Source: Phycisphaerae bacterium (GTDB lineage Bacteria > Planctomycetota > Phycisphaerae > UBA1845). From it: DNA of 64,000 bases. The notes beneath the pieces are model-generated. The model ran no database searches. It saw nothing but the letters and a program-made list of their open reading frames with translations, and was not told where the DNA came from. The translations under genes and the position numbers were made by a program. The first letter of the stretch is position 1, and each line of letters opens with the position of its first letter. Below are positions 7,869-17,152 of the stretch, piece after piece. Where the stretch lies: positions 1 to 64,000 of the forward strand of contig JAJDEA010000264.1 in assembly GCA_029260035.1 (NCBI GenBank). The letters are read 5' to 3'.

Positions 7869-9377
7869 CTAAAATGCGATTTGGACTCTCCAAAGAAACG
7901 CGCTGATATCTCCGCCCTGTGACGCGTCGGCGAGAACGTAGTTCCACATTGTGCGAACATTGGGATTCAGATACCAGTTTAACCCTAAAGTCATGTTGCG
8001 TAGCCGACCGCCCCGAACTCCGTCGTCCCCAAGATCGAGATGGGAATACCTTGCCGCGAGCTCCCATGCGCCGATGCCACCATCATCGCGGTAGTTCTTA
8101 AGTGGACGTACTCGCCCAAACACGCCTTTCGACGTGCTGTAGGGGCGATGCTCGCCGGTAAGAAAATAGCTTGCCTGAATCGAAGCGGCACAGAATCTTG
8201 GATCGCCAACCAAACGCGATCGACCTTCAATAAATGCATGGACGTATTCACCCTGCAAGGAAAATGGGCCGTGGACCAACGCCACTTCAGTGCCAATGAA
8301 ATCGCCGTACTCCGCAGGAAACGTGCCGGTACTCACGACACGAGGGGACTGATGGACTTCGGGTCTTGCGCGGAATCGGACCACGTCGCCCGCATAGTTT
8401 CGATGGGAATACGCGACGCCCAGGTGCAGCAGTTTCTTCCCTTTGTCTTCATACCAAGGCAGTCCGGTTACACGAGCGGTAACATCGTAAGCCCGTCCAC
8501 CCGCCCCATCGCCATAGCTATCCGTTTGACGGAAAACACCAGCCGCCCATGTCATACGTTTGTCCAACAAGGTATCGTAGACCATCACGCCGGTGTTGCG
8601 ACCGGGCACGAATACATCGACCAGGCTCCGCTCCAGAAACGTAATGTAGTTACTGCTTGTAAGTTGCTCCAAGCCGAATGGCTCTTTGAATTGACCGACG
8701 CGAATATTGCCAACGTAAGGGACTTTCTTCAGGCCCAGGTAAGCATCTTTGAAGTCAGCGTCACCGCCGGCAAAGCCGTATTGGGCTTTGAATTCTAAGT
8801 CGTCGTAAATAGTCCCCGAAATGTAAACGCGCGCCCGGCGGAATTCAGTTCCATCATCGAAATCGCTGCCGAGACGCCGCTCGATATCACCGTCTTCGGC
8901 GAAGTAGGTATAGTCATTCTGAATGCGACCCCCAATCTTCAACTTGACAGAGCCGTCATTCGAAACGAATTGCAGCCCATCTTTCCAGTGAGGGCGAAGC
9001 GAATTGCTGTCATTCACCCACTTCCTGATCTTGGACCACTCCTCGGAATCCTCGGCTGGCGGACGCTCCTCTTTGATCTGCTGAACGCTCTTTTCTAACT
9101 GTTCAACACGAGCCGCCGTATCTGTCGATGGCTTCTTTCCCTCGGCAGCGTCAAGCCTCGATTCAAGCCGGTCGACTTTCTCAGCCAACTTGCGAACCAT
9201 CTCCTCAAGCTCGCGTTCTCTTGCCGAAGGTTCTTGTGCCAAGGTCGGGGCAGACGTTAGACAAACGAAACCCATAATTAGAGATGGAAGGATTCGATTC
9301 ACGCCAAGACTCCTAATTTTGATACAAGACTCGAAGGTGCGTACTTTCGTTTCACCTTTCTTGCGGACTCGGTTCAC
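7869..9377 (-). CDS. outer-membrane porin of the OprO/OprP (phosphate-selective) type
   Basis: 502 residues from a GTG at 9375-9377, preceded by AAAGGA. A signal peptide (VNRILPSLIMGFVCLTSAPTLAQ, about 26-48) leads into a coiled coil (about 52-105, heptads such as LEEMVRKLAEKVDRLESRL) and then a 16-strand-type barrel. Barrel motifs include LKIGGRIQNDY, EFRRARVYISG and IRVGQFKEPFGLEQLTSSNYITFLE in two parts, all typical of the OprO/OprP family, and the chain ends with an aromatic residue (QIAF). The coiled coil probably spans the periplasm as in planctomycete and cyanobacterial porins. Specificity for phosphate is inferred from the family only. Confidence 0.88.
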   Translation of the reverse strand: MNRVRKKGETKVRTFESCIKIRSLGVNRILPSLIMGFVCLTSAPTLAQEPSARERELEEMVRKLAEKVDRLESRLDAAEGKKPSTDTAARVEQLEKSVQQIKEERPPAEDSEEWSKIRKWVNDSNSLRPHWKDGLQFVSNDGSVKLKIGGRIQNDYTYFAEDGDIERRLGSDFDDGTEFRRARVYISGTIYDDLEFKAQYGFAGGDADFKDAYLGLKKVPYVGNIRVGQFKEPFGLEQLTSSNYITFLERSLVDVFVPGRNTGVMVYDTLLDKRMTWAAGVFRQTDSYGDGAGGRAYDVTARVTGLPWYEDKGKKLLHLGVAYSHRNYAGDVVRFRARPEVHQSPRVVSTGTFPAEYGDFIGTEVALVHGPFSLQGEYVHAFIEGRSRLVGDPRFCAASIQASYFLTGEHRPYSTSKGVFGRVRPLKNYRDDGGIGAWELAARYSHLDLGDDGVRGGRLRNMTLGLNWYLNPNVRTMWNYVLADASQGGDISAFLWRVQIAF

Positions 9378-9422
9378 GTCAGTCCTTTCGTGCGAAACGA
9401 TACCGCGTTTACGTTACGCTAA

Positions 9423-9448
9423 TGCGAAGTTTGTGTTAAGATTGTGAA
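9423..9448 (-). promoter_or_regulatory. possible Pho-box-like direct repeats upstream of the porin
   Basis: On the minus strand, TTCACA, TTAACA and TTCGCA are spaced with starts 9 and 11 bases apart (plus-strand positions 9443-9448, 9434-9439, 9423-9428), about 50-70 bases upstream of the porin start. The TT(A/C)ACA hexamer with roughly 11-base periodicity recalls Gram-positive PhoP boxes. The third repeat and the spacing are imperfect, so this is a weak call supported mainly by the identity of the downstream gene. Confidence 0.25.
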
Positions 9449-9558
9449 AAGATTTTTTTGTGCAAGATCGAATCAAGTTGATTTTGAATGGATGACGACA
9501 TCGCTCTTAGTGCGTCGAGTCAATTTCACAAGGAGGGCGCCAGCGAGCTGCAGGCAAA

Positions 9559-10023
9559 CTATTTTTTTCCGAGAGCGCGCTGACGCGCAAAGAATTCGGT
9601 GAGCAGACCGCCACACTCTTCCGCAAACAGCGGACCATCCATTTCGACCGTGTGATTAAGGCGAGAATCGGTGGGTATTTCATACAGTGACTGGCAAGCT
9701 CCCGCCTTGGGATCGAGCGCACCGAAAACCAAACGTGATATCCTCGCCTGAACGAGAGCGCCAGCGCACATCGGACACGGCTCAAGGGTGACGAAAATGT
9801 CACAGCCTTCAAGTCGCCAACTGCCAACCGAGGAGGCAGCAGCAGACAGAGCAATCATCTCGGCATGTGCTGTCGGATCTTTGAGCATTTCGCGCTGGTT
9901 ATGTCCGCGACCAATGATCCGGCCCTCGCGAACAATCACCGCACCGACTGGAACCTCGCCCTCTTCTCCAGCCGCTACCGCTTCGTTAATCGCGGCTCGC
10001 ATCCATCGTTCATCGTTGTGCAT
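9559..10023 (-). CDS. tadA: tRNA-specific adenosine-34 deaminase
   Basis: 154 residues from ATG 10021-10023 (MHNDERWM), which matches where family members begin; an in-frame ATG at 10077 would add 18 residues, and neither has an obvious ribosome-binding site. It deaminates A34 to inosine in tRNA-Arg(ACG). The zinc deaminase motifs are intact: AHAEM (His ligand and catalytic Glu) and EPCPMCAGA (two Cys ligands), with VPVGAVIV and RGHNQRE before them. The arsC gene ends about 100 bases upstream on the same strand. Confidence 0.93.
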   Translation of the reverse strand: MHNDERWMRAAINEAVAAGEEGEVPVGAVIVREGRIIGRGHNQREMLKDPTAHAEMIALSAAASSVGSWRLEGCDIFVTLEPCPMCAGALVQARISRLVFGALDPKAGACQSLYEIPTDSRLNHTVEMDGPLFAEECGGLLTEFFARQRALGKK

Positions 10024-10119
10024 GAGAATCAGGTCAATTTCCGTGGCTTGGGTTAATTTGCAACATAGGCCTTCCATGCCATATATAAGGCATAAAAACG
10101 CTGAGACTCAGCTGGTCTT

Positions 10120-10599
10120 TCATATTTCGCCAAGGAATCGAAGACGATCCGCGATCGGCTGTGCATCTTCCGACCAATCAATCGACAGCAGTCCCTTGAT
10201 TTTTTGCTCAAGCCGTTTGGCAACCCGCATCGCAAGTTCAACGCGATCCGCATCGCTACCCATATGATAGGCTGGATCGGGCATAGACCAGTGCGCCCGG
10301 ATAGGGCTGTTCTGCCAATTGGGACACACTTCGGCGGCGGCAGAATCACAAAGCGTTATGACCACATCGATCGGTACGTCCGCGAATTCATCCCAACTCT
10401 TTGATTGCTGATTGTCAAGCGGAACGCCAAGTGCTTGCATCGCTTGAATAGCCAAGGGGTGAATGAAACCCGCCGGCTGCGACCCTGCACTGAATGCTTC
10501 AATCTGCTTTGTCCCATGATGGCGAAGCAGCGCCTCAGCCATTTGTGATCGGCAGCAGTTGCCCGTACAAAGGAAAAGCAATTTCGGTCGGTTGCGCAT
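10120..10599 (-). CDS. arsC: arsenate reductase, thioredoxin-coupled LMW-phosphatase type
   Basis: 159 residues from ATG 10597-10599; a longer frame to 10704 would add residues with no family counterpart. The P-loop CTGNCCRS supplies the nucleophile Cys11, and Cys84 and Cys92 in ITLCDSAAAEVCP match the second and third redox Cys of Staphylococcus ArsC, which shuttle a disulfide to thioredoxin. The DP motif (MPDPA) is the general acid. This Cys pattern separates it from ordinary LMW phosphatases, such as the domain at 5845-6282. No arsenite pump or ArsR regulator adjoins it, so arsenic resistance is not proven by context. Confidence 0.87.
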   Translation of the reverse strand: MRNRPKLLFLCTGNCCRSQMAEALLRHHGTKQIEAFSAGSQPAGFIHPLAIQAMQALGVPLDNQQSKSWDEFADVPIDVVITLCDSAAAEVCPNWQNSPIRAHWSMPDPAYHMGSDADRVELAMRVAKRLEQKIKGLLSIDWSEDAQPIADRLRFLGEI

Positions 10600-10729
10600 A
10601 ATCGGTTTTTCGGCTGGCCGAACGAAATCAATGCAGTTCAAATCCAGTATTGAACGCAAGATCGGGAAAGCCGGGTCGGCGCGGCGGCAAGCCCCCACCG
10701 CCACAAACGCCGTCGTTCAGGTTAAGACA

Positions 10730-12661
10730 CTATCGACATTCGGTAGCCGCAAACCCTGTGCAAACGTCGTCCCACTCGCCATTACAGCACATGGGGTCAA
10801 TCGCACAAACCATACTGCAACAACTCGTGTTATTGCAGCCGGGCGTCGCGTGAACAGTATTGCAGCTCTCCGTTGAAGTCGAACATGAAGCGAAGAGTCC
10901 ACAAATCTCACCTGTATCGCTCGCACAGACATCGTCCCATTGCGTCAGGCAGCAGAACGGGTCCGATTCGCAAATGCTTTGACAGCAGGCTGAGTCATCG
11001 CAACCGGGCGTTGCTTTGCCTGTCAGGCAACTGCCGGACGTCGCCGAACAAGTCGGAAACCCATTGACGATACCGTCAGCCTTTTGCGCACATAGTCCAT
11101 CCCAGCTTGTATCACCGCAATAAGGATCAACCGCGAATACATTTGTGCATGTTGTTGCATCCTGACATCCTCTTCCTGCATGGGCGGAAAAACAATCGCC
11201 GACGCTCGAATTGCATGCGTTAAGACCACGGTCGACTTGACTTTCGCAGAAGATAGACATCGTTCCTGTCCCCTGCTCATTGTTCGTTCCTATCCCCGGC
11301 TCATCATTCGGCTGCAAACGGAATCCACCGATGCGGATCATGTACTGCTGTCCAGCAATTGCAGGGAACGTAACGCGCGACTCCGAGCCCGGTCCACAAT
11401 CGTCGTCACTACACGCGATCACTGGAGTGGAAGGACATCCGCATCCAGGGTAAACGTTGATTTTCGTGTCGTACAGACTTCCGCAAAGGCTGACCACCAC
11501 ATCATCCGTACACGTCGCGGTGTAGCAATACCAGATGTCCGAATCTGTTTGAGCGTTGCCGAAGAAATCGCAATCAGCGGGACCATCGGTCGTCGCACCG
11601 ACGTTGGAAAAGGCCGACGTGCCGTCGGTTACGTCCGTTGGCGTGCCGCATGCGTCATTGACAAGTGCACCACCCGTCGTGTTTTGGCAATTGGCGTCGC
11701 ACGTTGAACCATCAGGGGGATCGCACTCTTCTCCTGCTTCTAGGTTATTATTGCCGCAGACAGGACCAGTTGGGCCTCCGCCACCTCCTCCACCGCCGCC
11801 GCCTCCAGTGGATACGGGGCACCCGTCGCTAGTGACGGTCGTACGTATCGGCGTGCCGGGACAATTATCCGCATCGTCATTCACACCATCACCATCGGAA
11901 TCCCTTTGACTTTCTGCACAACCAGTATCATCAACCGTCTCGTCCCCATCAGGGGTACCTTCACACATGTCCTGATCGTCCGTAAAGCCATCGCCGTCGC
12001 TATCGCGCTGCGAAGGCGCACAACCGTTGGCGTCGACGTCCGCGGCACCATCCGCCGTATCGTCACATATGTCGATGTCGTCGGGAACGCCATCTTCATC
12101 GGCATCCGGCGTACCGGGTGTGCTGATCGGACAGCCGTTCTCGTCGATGTTGATATCTTCCGGCGTGCGTTCGCACTGGTCTGCGTCGTCCGTAACGCCG
12201 TCACTATCCGAATCACGTTGGCTATCTCCGCATCCATCGGAATCTACGGTCGTATCGTCAGCCGATGTGTCCGCGCACAGATCATCGTCGTCAGAGACGC
12301 CATCGTTGTCTGCATCAGGCCCACCCACAGGGCAACCATCCGCTCCGACCGTTGAGTTCGCGGGGGTATCCGCGCAGGTGTCTGCGTTATTGGGGACGCC
12401 ATCGCCATCGCTGTCGAGTTGCTCCACAGCACAGCCGTTTTCATCAACCGTTGCGCCAGCAGCCGTGTTAGCGCAGTCATCATCATCGTTGACCACGCCA
12501 TCCTCATCGGCATCAAGAGTTTGTCCGGGTGGCGGATCTGTACCGTTGCCATTCCCAGGCATCGTTCCAGGCGGGCACCCACCGATGTTGAAGAAAAAAC
12601 CTAACAGAAGAGCGCAATAAATGATCCGCTGTTTCTGATTCCACAAGAAAGAAAGTTGCAT
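10730..12661 (-). CDS. lipoprotein with thrombospondin type 3 repeats and Cys-rich WDxxC repeats
   Basis: 643 residues from ATG 12659-12661 (GGGGAGG upstream). The signal sequence ends in a lipobox-like NIGGC (Cys29). Residues about 45-290 hold eight or so Asp-rich calcium-binding TSP3 repeats of the form DSDGDGV.DD.D.C. A run of 11 Gly follows (about 293-303). Next come a DUF4215-like Cys segment (NNLEAGEECDPPDG), a beta-sandwich domain (about 340-470), and three C-terminal repeats of about 45 residues: HATPGC..., CC..VC..DP.CC...WD..CA. It is probably surface-exposed and stabilised by calcium and disulfides. The function is unknown; similar repeat proteins are typical of Phycisphaerae-like genomes. 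Confidence 0.85.
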   Translation of the reverse strand: MQLSFLWNQKQRIIYCALLLGFFFNIGGCPPGTMPGNGNGTDPPPGQTLDADEDGVVNDDDDCANTAAGATVDENGCAVEQLDSDGDGVPNNADTCADTPANSTVGADGCPVGGPDADNDGVSDDDDLCADTSADDTTVDSDGCGDSQRDSDSDGVTDDADQCERTPEDINIDENGCPISTPGTPDADEDGVPDDIDICDDTADGAADVDANGCAPSQRDSDGDGFTDDQDMCEGTPDGDETVDDTGCAESQRDSDGDGVNDDADNCPGTPIRTTVTSDGCPVSTGGGGGGGGGGGPTGPVCGNNNLEAGEECDPPDGSTCDANCQNTTGGALVNDACGTPTDVTDGTSAFSNVGATTDGPADCDFFGNAQTDSDIWYCYTATCTDDVVVSLCGSLYDTKINVYPGCGCPSTPVIACSDDDCGPGSESRVTFPAIAGQQYMIRIGGFRLQPNDEPGIGTNNEQGTGTMSIFCESQVDRGLNACNSSVGDCFSAHAGRGCQDATTCTNVFAVDPYCGDTSWDGLCAQKADGIVNGFPTCSATSGSCLTGKATPGCDDSACCQSICESDPFCCLTQWDDVCASDTGEICGLFASCSTSTESCNTVHATPGCNNTSCCSMVCAIDPMCCNGEWDDVCTGFAATECR

Positions 12662-12924
12662 TCCAGGCCCTCCCCTAAGGTGCGATGTCATATCAGAAGG
12701 TGAGCAACCACCGCCAATGCCGCGCAGCGGGTTCCCTCCTTGGCCAACTTTATGCCCAGACCATGGTTCAAAGCAAGGCCTGCGACCAATTTGGTCAACT
12801 TATCGGGCTCGAAACTCAGTATAAAATAGGGTTGAAACGGCAGGTCAATGGCCTTAGCGTATCCAACTCGCACACGGAGGTCGATCACGACATTGCAGTA
12901 TGGTCCAATAAAGGAATCTTAGCG

Positions 12925-13416
12925 ATGGCAAATGAATATCGTGTTGGCCTTGGATACGACATTCATCGTCTTGTCGAAGGGCGCAAACTCATCGTAGGCG
13001 GCATTACAATCGAACACGACAAAGGACTATTGGGCCATAGCGATGCTGATGTCGCGTTGCACGCAGTAACGGATGCACTGCTTGGCGCAGCTGGTTTGCC
13101 GGATATTGGCGATCTGTTTCCGGATACCGATCCAGCCTATGAAAACGCCGACAGTGGAAAGCTGCTTACTTCAGCCCTGGCGATGATTGCGGAGCGGGGG
13201 CTTCGACCGAACAATGTTGATATCATCATCCATGCGGAAGCCCCGAAGCTGTCGCCTTACAAGAAACAAATGGCTGCCAACATCGCCAGACTTCTTGAGC
13301 AGCCGGAAGATTACGTCAATGTGAAGGCGAAAACAAACGAAGGGCTAGGGCCTTTAGGCCATTCGGATGCCATTGCATGTTCAGCCGTGGCAACGCTGGT
13401 CTCGGCGGATGCGTAG
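12925..13416 (+). CDS. ispF: 2-C-methyl-D-erythritol 2,4-cyclodiphosphate synthase
   Basis: 163 residues from ATG 12925, with AAGGA at 12911-12915; the open frame extends upstream to 12685 but that part has no IspF similarity. It cyclises CDP-methylerythritol 2-phosphate in the MEP isoprenoid pathway. Zinc and substrate motifs are intact: GYDIHRL (Asp/His ligands), GHSDADVALHAVTDALLGA, IGDLFPDTD, and the closing KAKTNEGLGPLGHSDAIAC. Length is typical. cysS follows 110 bases downstream, so the two may share a transcript. Confidence 0.96.
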   Translation: MANEYRVGLGYDIHRLVEGRKLIVGGITIEHDKGLLGHSDADVALHAVTDALLGAAGLPDIGDLFPDTDPAYENADSGKLLTSALAMIAERGLRPNNVDIIIHAEAPKLSPYKKQMAANIARLLEQPEDYVNVKAKTNEGLGPLGHSDAIACSAVATLVSADA

Positions 13417-13525
13417 ACCTTATTGTGTGGAACCAGGAATCGGGCTTGGATACGAAGAAATAGCGAACAGGAAATCGTGCCAAAGAAACGGCAGTATTTG
13501 ATAAGTCAACAAAGGAACGTCGTAC

Positions 13526-15055
13526 ATGAGTCTTTCGATCTATAACACGCTATCAAGAAAAAAAGAGCCCTTTGAGCCGGTTACACCTGGTAAGATTGGA
13601 ATATACCTGTGTGGGCCCACCGTCTACAAACCAAGCCATGTCGGGCATGCGGTTGGCCCAATCATCTTCGATGCCATCAAACGCTATCTTGTATATCTTG
13701 GCTACGAAGTCACCTGGGTCGTGAATATTACGGACGTGGACGACAAGTTAATTATTGAAGCCGCCAATCAGAACACTTCGACCTTTGAACTGGCGGAGCG
13801 AATTACGAAGGACTACCTCGATGCGATGGCGCTGTTGCATGTGGATGGTATCGATCTTATGCCCAAGGCCTCTGAGCATATGCAGGACATCGTATCCATT
13901 ATTGAGAGGCTAGCGAAGAAGGACATTGCTTATGAATCTGACGGCGATGTTTATTTTGACGTTTCAAAAGACGAAGGCTATGGCAAACTATCGAATCGCC
14001 GCATCGAGGACCAGGAAGGTCAGCGCGATCTAAAGAGTGGAGACAAGCGTAACCCCGGCGACTTTGCATTGTGGAAGGCTGCCAAGCCGGACGAGCCGGA
14101 TGAAGTCAAGTTCGACTCGCCCTGGGGGCAAGGTCGGCCCGGCTGGCACATCGAGTGTTCCGCCATGGCCATGCGCTACCTGGGTGACACTTTTGACATT
14201 CACGGCGGTGGATTGGACCTTGTCTTCCCCCATCACGAAAACGAAATTGCGCAATCCGAGTGCTGCACGGGCAAACCTTTTGCGAATTACTGGATGCACA
14301 ACGGGCTTACTCGTTTCAACACGAAGAAGATAGCCAAATCCGACGCTGATCCCGAGATGCAAAAAGCGTTGATCCGCATGACGCTTCACAATTTGCTCGT
14401 GGAACATTCCCCCGAACTCATCCGTTTCCTCATTTTGAGTACGCAATACCGAAGCCCTATCGAATACTCGGATGCAGAGCTGGCGAGCAAACGCAAAGGC
14501 ATTGACACATTCTACCGGCTGTTTGAGCGTGTGGAGCGATTGTGTGGTTCGTCGCCTTATGGAGCCGCTGGGCAAATCGGGAATCCGCCGCTCAATGACA
14601 AGAAATGGGCAGGGCCGGCGTTGGAATCCGATGACCTGCGCAAAGCCTGTGACGATCAACTCGATGCATTCACGCAAGCCATGAACGAGGACTTCAACAC
14701 GGGCGTAGCCATTGCGGGTTTGTTTGAACTCGCCGGTACAATCAATCGAACGATTGAACAAGGCAAGCTGGAGTCAGCAGGGTCAGAAGAAGATAAGCAA
14801 TGTGTCCTGACGGCGGCGGGTCGGCTCATCTGCATCTCCCGCCTGCTTGGCTTATTCCTCGATCCGATTGAAAAGAAATCGGCTGGCGACGATGGCGTCG
14901 CGGATAAAGCGATGGACGTGCTCATCAAGATTCGCCAGCATCTGCGTAAAGAAAAAAAGGACTTCGAGACGGCAGACATGATTCGCGATCTGCTGGCTGA
15001 TAGTAAGATCACGCTCGAAGATCGCGCAGATGGCACATTGTGGCGAGCGGAATAG
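13526..15055 (+). CDS. cysS: cysteinyl-tRNA synthetase
   Basis: 509 residues from ATG 13526 with AAGGA upstream. A class I synthetase that charges tRNA-Cys. The zinc ligand Cys29 lies in LCGPTVY, the HIGH box is HVGH (38-41), and the remaining zinc ligands occur in HIECSAMA and FPHHENE. The KMSKS loop is degenerate: KIAKS. An extra segment of about 15 residues after it (DPEMQKALIRMTLHN) is not in the Escherichia coli enzyme. The C-terminal DALR-like helical domain is present. Everything else is canonical, so the enzyme should be active. Confidence 0.95.
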   Translation: MSLSIYNTLSRKKEPFEPVTPGKIGIYLCGPTVYKPSHVGHAVGPIIFDAIKRYLVYLGYEVTWVVNITDVDDKLIIEAANQNTSTFELAERITKDYLDAMALLHVDGIDLMPKASEHMQDIVSIIERLAKKDIAYESDGDVYFDVSKDEGYGKLSNRRIEDQEGQRDLKSGDKRNPGDFALWKAAKPDEPDEVKFDSPWGQGRPGWHIECSAMAMRYLGDTFDIHGGGLDLVFPHHENEIAQSECCTGKPFANYWMHNGLTRFNTKKIAKSDADPEMQKALIRMTLHNLLVEHSPELIRFLILSTQYRSPIEYSDAELASKRKGIDTFYRLFERVERLCGSSPYGAAGQIGNPPLNDKKWAGPALESDDLRKACDDQLDAFTQAMNEDFNTGVAIAGLFELAGTINRTIEQGKLESAGSEEDKQCVLTAAGRLICISRLLGLFLDPIEKKSAGDDGVADKAMDVLIKIRQHLRKEKKDFETADMIRDLLADSKITLEDRADGTLWRAE

Positions 15056-15185
15056 CTTATTCCTTCTGAGAACGGCTTGTCGTACCACACTACGATTTGA
15101 CATTTCGTCAAAGAATCAGCATATTCTGGATGTGGGTTCTTCAAATCACGCAACTCGATATGGCGATTAGTCAGAGGCTATTCGG

Positions 15186-15929
15186 ATGGGCAAAGTGCTA
15201 TCACTTCTATATGGCGTCTTCGCATACCTTGTTTTCTTCCTAACATTTCTCTATGCCATCGGATTTACCGAAGGAATGGTCGTGCCAAAATCGATCAACA
15301 CGGTTTATGATGGCATTACGTCACCACTTGGCCAGTCTATTCTCATCAACGTACTGTTGCTTGGAGCTTTCGGAATTCAGCACAGTATTATGGCGCGCCC
15401 CGCTTTCAAGAAGTGGTGGACGAAGATCATTCCCGAGCCGGTCGAGCGAAGTACTTTTGTCCTGGTCGGGAGCCTCCTGCTCGGGCTTATGATGTGGCAG
15501 TGGCGACCAATTCAAGACACATTTTGGAAGGTTGAACATGATCTGGTTTGCGCGGCGCTTCGAACGATTTCTTTGCTAGGCTGGGCAATGGTTCTCTATA
15601 GCTCATTCTTGATCGATCATTTCGAGCTCTTCGGATTGAAGCAAGTCTACTTGCATTGGACCGGGAAAACATCTTCGCATCCTCCGTTCATCGTCCGCTC
15701 GTTGTATCGCTATGTGCGACATCCCCTCATGCTTGGGTTCATGATCGCGTTCTGGGCGACGCCGGACATGACGTACGGCCATTTGTTGTTTTGTTGCGTA
15801 ACAACAGCTTATGTGCTGGTCGCGTTGCAACTTGAAGAGCGTGATTTGGTTGCGGTCATTGGCAAGGACTATGAAAGCTACTGCAAACGAACCCCCATGC
15901 TCATTCCGCTCCCAACCAAGGGCAATTGA
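15186..15929 (+). CDS. membrane methyltransferase of the MddA/NnrU type
   Basis: 247 residues with about six hydrophobic segments (around 8-28, 48-66, 86-104, 124-146, 175-192 and 200-215). The motifs QHSIMARPAFKKWW, DHFELFGLKQVY, YRYVRHPLMLGF and LEERDLVAVIGKDYE match methanethiol S-methyltransferase (MddA), which makes dimethyl sulfide using S-adenosylmethionine, and more distantly the isoprenylcysteine carboxyl methyltransferase fold. The RHP and EE motifs that bind the cofactor are intact. It follows cysS by 130 bases on the same strand. The family is clear, but the substrate is inferred. Confidence 0.8.
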   Translation: MGKVLSLLYGVFAYLVFFLTFLYAIGFTEGMVVPKSINTVYDGITSPLGQSILINVLLLGAFGIQHSIMARPAFKKWWTKIIPEPVERSTFVLVGSLLLGLMMWQWRPIQDTFWKVEHDLVCAALRTISLLGWAMVLYSSFLIDHFELFGLKQVYLHWTGKTSSHPPFIVRSLYRYVRHPLMLGFMIAFWATPDMTYGHLLFCCVTTAYVLVALQLEERDLVAVIGKDYESYCKRTPMLIPLPTKGN

Positions 15930-16033
15930 AGCAAGTTCTATTTCGAAACTATAAGCCTCCTCCCGATTACGAAGAAGTTGAGGTTGCAAGCCGTTGAGTG
16001 TCGTGACGTACGCGAGGCTGTATACTGGCCACC

Positions 16034-17104
16034 ATGATCGAGCTCAGCCAAACAACCGCAGACCACAAGACAAGCATCTTTGAATACACAATGGAATCGC
16101 TCGGCGAGTTCATCAAGTCGCTGGGCGAGCCGACCTATCGTGTAAAGCAAGTCTTCGAATGGGTATACGGCCGAGGTGTCAATTCGTTTGACGACATGAC
16201 CAACTTATCCAAAGCGCTTCGCGACAAGTTAAGCGAGAGACTTACCATCTACGAGTCGCTCATCATACGCGAACTGCAAGCGAAAGATGGAACAATCAAG
16301 CTATTGCTGCAATGGAGGGATGGAGCTACTTCCGAGTGCGTTTTGATTCCCGATGAGGCGCGTCAGACTGCCTGCATCTCGACGCAAGTTGGATGCCCGG
16401 TTGGTTGTGTTTTTTGCGCGAGCGGACTCGACGGCTTGCAAAGACAGTTGTCCGGCGGACAAATCATCGAACAAGCTATGCGAATCCGGCAATGTTGCGA
16501 CACGGACCAAAGGCTGTCCAATGTCGTATTCATGGGGCTTGGCGAACCGCTTGCTAATTATGATGCCACAGTGCAGGCAGTCAGAACAATCAATGCCCCT
16601 TGGGGGCTAGGTATTGGTGCTCGGAAAATCACAGTTAGCACTGTGGGACTGCCGTCGCAGATCAAGAAATTGGCAGCGGAGCAGATACAAATAACGCTTG
16701 CGTTGTCGCTGCACGCGCCGACGGATGAACTACGCGAGCAGATTATCCCTTGGGCAAAACGAGTGAGCATTCAAGAACTCATCGAAGCTTGCACCCAATA
16801 TTTCGAGAAAACGGGAAGAGAAATAACGCTGGAGTATATTCTCCTCGGCGGAGTCAACGATGATCAAGAGTGCGCCCGTTCCCTGATCGGTGTTTACCGT
16901 CGCATCCGCTGCAATGTCAATCTGATTGCATTCAATCCCGTCGACGGATTGCCTTATCGCCGACCTAATAGCGATACGGTGTCGGCGTTCCAAAACACAT
17001 TGCAGGACGCGGGAGTCAACGTACACGTTCGTCGCAGTAGAGGGCAGGATATCGACGCGGCATGTGGACAATTACGTCGACGAGAGGGGGCGACGACAGG
17101 CTAG
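16034..17104 (+). CDS. rlmN: dual-specificity 23S rRNA/tRNA adenine C2-methyltransferase
   Basis: 356 residues from ATG 16034. A radical SAM enzyme that methylates A2503 of 23S rRNA and A37 of some tRNAs. The cluster motif C121-x3-C125-x2-C128 (GCPVGCVFC) binds the 4Fe-4S centre, VFMGLGEPLANY and KITVSTVGL are family signatures, and Cys344 in DIDAACGQL is the second catalytic Cys that carries the methyl intermediate. Length is typical. It ends about 50 bases from the convergent ATPase gene, and no terminator is obvious between them. Confidence 0.95.
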   Translation: MIELSQTTADHKTSIFEYTMESLGEFIKSLGEPTYRVKQVFEWVYGRGVNSFDDMTNLSKALRDKLSERLTIYESLIIRELQAKDGTIKLLLQWRDGATSECVLIPDEARQTACISTQVGCPVGCVFCASGLDGLQRQLSGGQIIEQAMRIRQCCDTDQRLSNVVFMGLGEPLANYDATVQAVRTINAPWGLGIGARKITVSTVGLPSQIKKLAAEQIQITLALSLHAPTDELREQIIPWAKRVSIQELIEACTQYFEKTGREITLEYILLGGVNDDQECARSLIGVYRRIRCNVNLIAFNPVDGLPYRRPNSDTVSAFQNTLQDAGVNVHVRRSRGQDIDAACGQLRRREGATTG

Positions 17105-17152
17105 TAATTCAAAACGGTGGATCGTGTGAAGCTATTATGGAACGAGGCTTTT

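Noticed and set aside
10120-10704. arsC read as an ordinary LMW tyrosine phosphatase
   Set aside because: The second and third redox cysteines (Cys84, Cys92) at the arsenate reductase spacing favour ArsC; ordinary LMW phosphatases lack this pair.
11760-12540. Long overlapping plus-strand frames opposite the TSP3 lipoprotein
   Set aside because: They are mirror frames of a repetitive, GC-biased Asp-rich gene; they have no ribosome-binding sites and encode repetitive Ser/Arg-rich sequence.
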